A DNA stretch of 8,525 nt, taken from positions 1-8,525 of the forward strand of contig LIUJ01000195.1 in assembly GCA_001462255.1 (NCBI GenBank). The letters run 5' to 3'. The stretch is from Fibrobacteria bacterium GUT77 (GTDB lineage Bacteria > Fibrobacterota > Chitinivibrionia > Chitinivibrionales > Chitinispirillaceae). Below are positions 6,235-8,525 of the stretch, piece after piece; position 1 is the stretch's first letter; every line of letters begins with the position of its first letter. The notes beneath the pieces are model-generated. The model was not told the origin of the DNA and did not search any database. It was given only the letters and a program-made list of their open reading frames with translations. The position numbers and the translations under genes are program-made.

Positions 6235-7284
6235 ATGCAAACGCCAAGACCTTTACCGCGACTCAACGAAAACTTTACGCTCGACCAGTTCGTCGTGGGC
6301 GCAAGCAACGAATTCGCCTACAGCGCGGCCAAAGCCGTGGCCGCCGCCCCCGGAAAAACCGACTTCAACCCCCTGCTGATCTACGGCCGGTCAGGCTTAG
6401 GCAAGACGCACCTGTTGCAGTCCATCGGCAACCACATCCTTAAAACCGACCCTAAACGCGTCGTGATCTATACATCGTCGGAAGAGTTCCGTATGATGTT
6501 CGTGGACGCACTCCAAAACGGCAACATCCGGGAGTTCTCCACCTACTTCCGCGAAAGCGACGTCTTGCTTATGGACGACATACAGTTTCTCGCCGGCTGG
6601 GAGAAGTCGCAAGAAGAGCTATTCCATATATATAACACCCTCTATATGTCCAAAAAACAGATAGTCCTGACCTCCGACGTCCCCCCCGCCGCCCTAAAAG
6701 GCCTCGAAAACCGCCTGACTTCGCGCTTCCAAAGCGGCCTCTCCGTAGACATCCTACCGCCCGACTTAGAAATGCGCGTCGCCATCCTAAATAAAAAAGC
6801 CGAAACCTGGAACCTAAGCCTCCCCGAGGAGATCCTCTACTACATCGGCGAAAACGTCCCCTCCAACATCAGAGCCCTCGAAGGCGCCATCCGCACCATC
6901 TACGGCTTAGCCTTAGTAAAAGGCGGCGGCGAAGACATCACCCTCGAACTCGCGAAAGACGCCCTAAAAGATACCGTAAAAGCCCCGGAAGTCTCAAGGG
7001 TCTCCATAGACCGCATAATAGAAAAAACCGCCGCCTTCTACGGCGTCCCCGTAAACAACGTCCTCGAAAAAAACAAAAGAAAAGAAGTCGCGATGTGCAG
7101 ACAAACGGCAATGTACATCTCCAAAAGATTGACGAACCACAGCTTGAAATCCATCGGCTTAAACTTCGGCGGAAGAGATCACAGCACAGTCATACACGCC
7201 GTAGAAGTAGTAGAAGAACTCATCAAAAACGACCCCGACGCCGCGCGAGACGTAGAAACCATCATCGCGTCGTTGAGACAGTAA
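6235..7284 (+). CDS. dnaA: Chromosomal replication initiator DnaA, lacking domains I and II
   Basis: At 349 aa this is about 100 residues shorter than typical DnaA. The protein starts almost directly at the AAA+ domain (LNENFTLDQFVVGASNEFAY, 10-29). It has Walker A GRSGLGKT (51-58), Walker B LLMDDIQFLAG (111-121), sensor 1 LTSD (145-148), the box VII segment LTSRF (161-165), and sensor 2 NIRALEGAI (211-219). Domain IV (about 250-349) carries the DnaA-box-binding signature TNHSLKSIGLNFGGRDHSTV (300-319). Domain I, which binds helicase and self-associates in other bacteria, and the domain II linker are absent. An in-frame stop at 6205-6207 and no other start rule out an upstream extension. The tryptophan usually found after SRF (SRFxWGL) is serine here (S168). 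The ribosome site is weak (AGGT, 6219-6222, 12 nt away). The gene diverges from rpmH. Its own coding strand is C-rich, unlike a typical leading-strand gene. Confidence 0.95.
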   Translation: MQTPRPLPRLNENFTLDQFVVGASNEFAYSAAKAVAAAPGKTDFNPLLIYGRSGLGKTHLLQSIGNHILKTDPKRVVIYTSSEEFRMMFVDALQNGNIREFSTYFRESDVLLMDDIQFLAGWEKSQEELFHIYNTLYMSKKQIVLTSDVPPAALKGLENRLTSRFQSGLSVDILPPDLEMRVAILNKKAETWNLSLPEEILYYIGENVPSNIRALEGAIRTIYGLALVKGGGEDITLELAKDALKDTVKAPEVSRVSIDRIIEKTAAFYGVPVNNVLEKNKRKEVAMCRQTAMYISKRLTNHSLKSIGLNFGGRDHSTVIHAVEVVEELIKNDPDAARDVETIIASLRQ

Positions 7285-7375
7285 AACAAGACCGCCGTAC
7301 CACCGAACCGAATAACAATCAAAATAACGGGATGCGTAATATTTCCGGCGGGGACGCAACGTTTTACCATTTCCG

Positions 7376-7414
7376 CGTTGCGACCGTCCTTTATAATGAC
7401 GGCAACGGTTTTTT
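7376..7414 (+). terminator. Rho-independent terminator downstream of dnaA
   Basis: A 10-bp stem is formed by CGTTG (7376-7380) and CCGTC (7384-7388) pairing with GACGG (7398-7402) and CAACG (7403-7407). There is a 3-nt bulge on the 5' side and a 9-nt loop. One G and then six Ts (7409-7414) follow. It lies 91 nt after the dnaA stop and probably ends the dnaA transcript, separating it from the FISUMP gene. Confidence 0.7.
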
Positions 7415-7447
7415 ATTGGGTGGGCGGGACGGCGCGATTTATATTGA
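7415..7447 (+). promoter_or_regulatory. Candidate promoter of the FISUMP lipoprotein gene
   Basis: ATTG (7415-7418), 21 nt, then TATATTGA (7440-7447); or in E. coli terms TTGGGT (7416-7421), 18 nt and TATATT (7440-7445). The spacing and the TATATT core match the rpmH promoter, but the upstream element is weak. It begins directly behind the T-run of the terminator. The spacer holds the G-rich stretch 7422-7432. A leader of about 55 nt would result. Confidence 0.3.
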
Positions 7448-7508
7448 TTAGCGGGGGTTAGTGAGATGTCGATCTATCTATTTATCAATACCGGTGCCGA
7501 GGTTTGTT

Positions 7509-8492
7509 ATGCGCAAGGTTATGGGAATGCGGTGGACGGTGGTGGCTGTGGTTTGGGCGGTAATCGCGGCGCTTTTTTTTATCGGTTGCGCACCCGACAG
7601 GAGCGGCGAGTTTATCGACGCCAGAGACGGTAAGAAATACAAACCGGTGAGAATGCCTAACCGTACGACATGGATGGCGGAGAATCTGAATCATCAAACG
7701 CCGAGCGGTTCTCGGTGTTACGCCGATAATGAATCATATTGCGACAGATACGGCCGGCTGTACAACTGGGAGACGGCGACGACGGCTTGTCCGTACGGGT
7801 GGCACTTGCCGTCCAAGTATGAATGGGACGATTTGATAGAAACAATCAACTGGAATTCTCCGTACGGATGGCATTTGCCGTTCATCTCGTATGAAGTGGA
7901 CGATGCGTATAAATGGGACGATTTGATGGAAATACTCAGCGGGACTTCATGGAACACCTCGGGATATTTGTTGAAAGCCAAAGACGCTTGGGACGATGAT
8001 TGGCGCTTACGCAACGGTAACGACCTATACGGGTTCGCGGCATTGCCGGGCGGAGTGTATTGCGACCATACTACCAATACTAAACCGTTGCGGTCTCCCG
8101 TCCCTGTCATAAACAAATACTGTGAGTATAAAAAGCGCGACGGTGTTTTCCATGATGCCGGCGTAGCCGGTAACTGGTGGACAGAAGACGAATACGGTTT
8201 TTCCGCGTTACCCGGCGGTTACCGCTATCTTGAAGAGGTGTCGGAAAATTATCCGTACGACCGGAATGAACGCTATGTAAACAAATTTTATATTGTTATT
8301 TATCCGTTCTTCTATTATTACAAAAGGGTTGCATTCTCAGGGCTCAATCGCGACGGCAAGTGGTGGACCGCAACGGAAGGCGCGTACGGTAGCGCGTTCA
8401 GCCGATATATACGCGTCGATAGGGACTACATCGCAGAATTCAACGACGCCAAGTACAAAGGCTTTTCGGTAAGGTGCGTGATGGACGACTGA
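7509..8492 (+). CDS. FISUMP-domain lipoprotein (Fibrobacter succinogenes major paralogous domain)
   Basis: This is a 327-aa predicted lipoprotein. The ATG at 7509 is chosen because GAGG (7499-7502) lies 6 nt upstream; a GTG at 7461 would add 16 residues ahead of the signal peptide. The signal peptide (about 1-26) ends FIG-C27. The FISUMP domain begins at about 34 with FIDARDGKKYKPVRM, WMAENL (55-60) and YGRLYNW (81-87), continues with CPYGWHLP (94-101) and GFAALPGG (175-182), and ends with GFSVRCV (318-324). The domain is abundant in Fibrobacterota surface and secreted proteins; its biochemical role is not established. Two parts are duplicated: PYGWHLP...WDDL occurs at 95-109 and 118-139, and the GFxALPGG...WWT unit occurs at 175-225 and 230-287. 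No partner gene is visible, and the sequence ends 33 nt after the stop. Confidence 0.9.
   Translation: MRKVMGMRWTVVAVVWAVIAALFFIGCAPDRSGEFIDARDGKKYKPVRMPNRTTWMAENLNHQTPSGSRCYADNESYCDRYGRLYNWETATTACPYGWHLPSKYEWDDLIETINWNSPYGWHLPFISYEVDDAYKWDDLMEILSGTSWNTSGYLLKAKDAWDDDWRLRNGNDLYGFAALPGGVYCDHTTNTKPLRSPVPVINKYCEYKKRDGVFHDAGVAGNWWTEDEYGFSALPGGYRYLEEVSENYPYDRNERYVNKFYIVIYPFFYYYKRVAFSGLNRDGKWWTATEGAYGSAFSRYIRVDRDYIAEFNDAKYKGFSVRCVMDD
7791..7927 (+). repeat. Nested tandem duplication inside the FISUMP gene
   Basis: The 22-mer at 7791-7812 recurs at 7860-7881 with two mismatches, both synonymous (PYGWHLP is kept). The 14-mer TGGGACGATTTGAT at 7824-7837 recurs exactly at 7914-7927. The second copy is 21 bp longer because of a smaller repeat: a 15-mer starting TATGAAGTGG (7890-7904) sits beside a related one starting TATAAATGGG (7908-7922). 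All copies keep the reading frame. Confidence 0.75.
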
Positions 8493-8525
8493 CCCCCGCC
8501 GTCGTGTCGGTGGTCGGAATCAATA

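Larger units (their letters stand above)
7285..7460. other. Strand-bias switch after dnaA; candidate origin-proximal region
   Basis: On the plus strand C exceeds G through dnaA (for example 27 C to 11 G in 6661-6720, 25 to 11 in 6841-6900 and 18 to 11 in 7261-7320). From about 7321 the bias reverses (16 G to 13 C in 7321-7380, 20 to 12 in 7381-7440, 16 to 9 in 7441-7500 and 29 to 6 in 7501-7560). Such a switch marks replication origins in many bacteria. I found no consensus DnaA box (TTATNCACA) here; the nearest is TTATCAATA near 7482, with two mismatches. The origin call is inference. Confidence 0.4.

Noticed and set aside
7202..7216. TAG AAG TAG TAG AAG resembles a DnaA-trio array
   Set aside because: It is inside dnaA and explained by Val and Glu codons; no DnaA box or GC clamp stands beside it.
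7332..7451. 39-codon open frame (MRNISGGDATFYHF...) between dnaA and the FISUMP gene
   Set aside because: It has no ribosome site at proper spacing, it runs through the terminator stem and T-run, and no family is recognisable. A gene remnant cannot be excluded.

Overview
The window looks like chromosomal DNA from the neighbourhood of the replication origin of a Fibrobacterota (FCB superphylum) bacterium. The strongest taxonomic clue is the lipoprotein at the right end. It carries the Fibrobacter succinogenes major paralogous (FISUMP) domain, with WMAENL, CPYGWHLP, GFxALPGG and a C-terminal GFSVRC motif. The sigma factor agrees with this: it is a short, region-1.1-less primary type like that of Bacteroidetes. 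Species or host cannot be read from the sequence.

Layout, left to right. Positions 1-457 are an AT-rich block (about 31% GC over 1-420). It holds a 106-aa cysteine-rich protein of unknown function and the first 12 codons of a further gene, both on the minus strand. At about 457 the composition jumps to over 55% GC, and a long minus-strand series begins. Read in transcription order from the dnaA side it is rpmH, rnpA, yidD, yidC, a primary sigma factor (rpoD), an 89-aa lipoprotein with a mirror-symmetric cysteine pattern, and a 514-aa lipoprotein that keeps only part of a family-5 solute-binding fold. The last two overlap by 4 bp. On the plus strand, dnaA diverges from rpmH. It is followed by an intergenic region with a convincing Rho-independent terminator, and then by the FISUMP lipoprotein.

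How the genes work together. rpmH-rnpA-yidD-yidC is the classical conserved origin-proximal cluster: ribosomal protein L34, the RNase P protein, and the YidD/YidC membrane-insertion pair. It is driven by a very good promoter facing away from dnaA. rpoD occupies the position after yidC. The two envelope lipoproteins downstream look translationally coupled and may act together.

The points most worth a second look are these. DnaA has only the AAA+ and DNA-binding domains; the helicase-contact N-terminus is absent and cannot be recovered upstream. The G/C strand bias flips just downstream of dnaA, which points to an origin between dnaA and the FISUMP gene. The 89-aa lipoprotein has an exactly antiparallel CX6C/CX6C geometry. 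The FISUMP protein contains nested internal duplications. A TTTG-N21-TATATTT promoter architecture is shared by rpmH and rpoD. The left end carries a compositionally foreign block.
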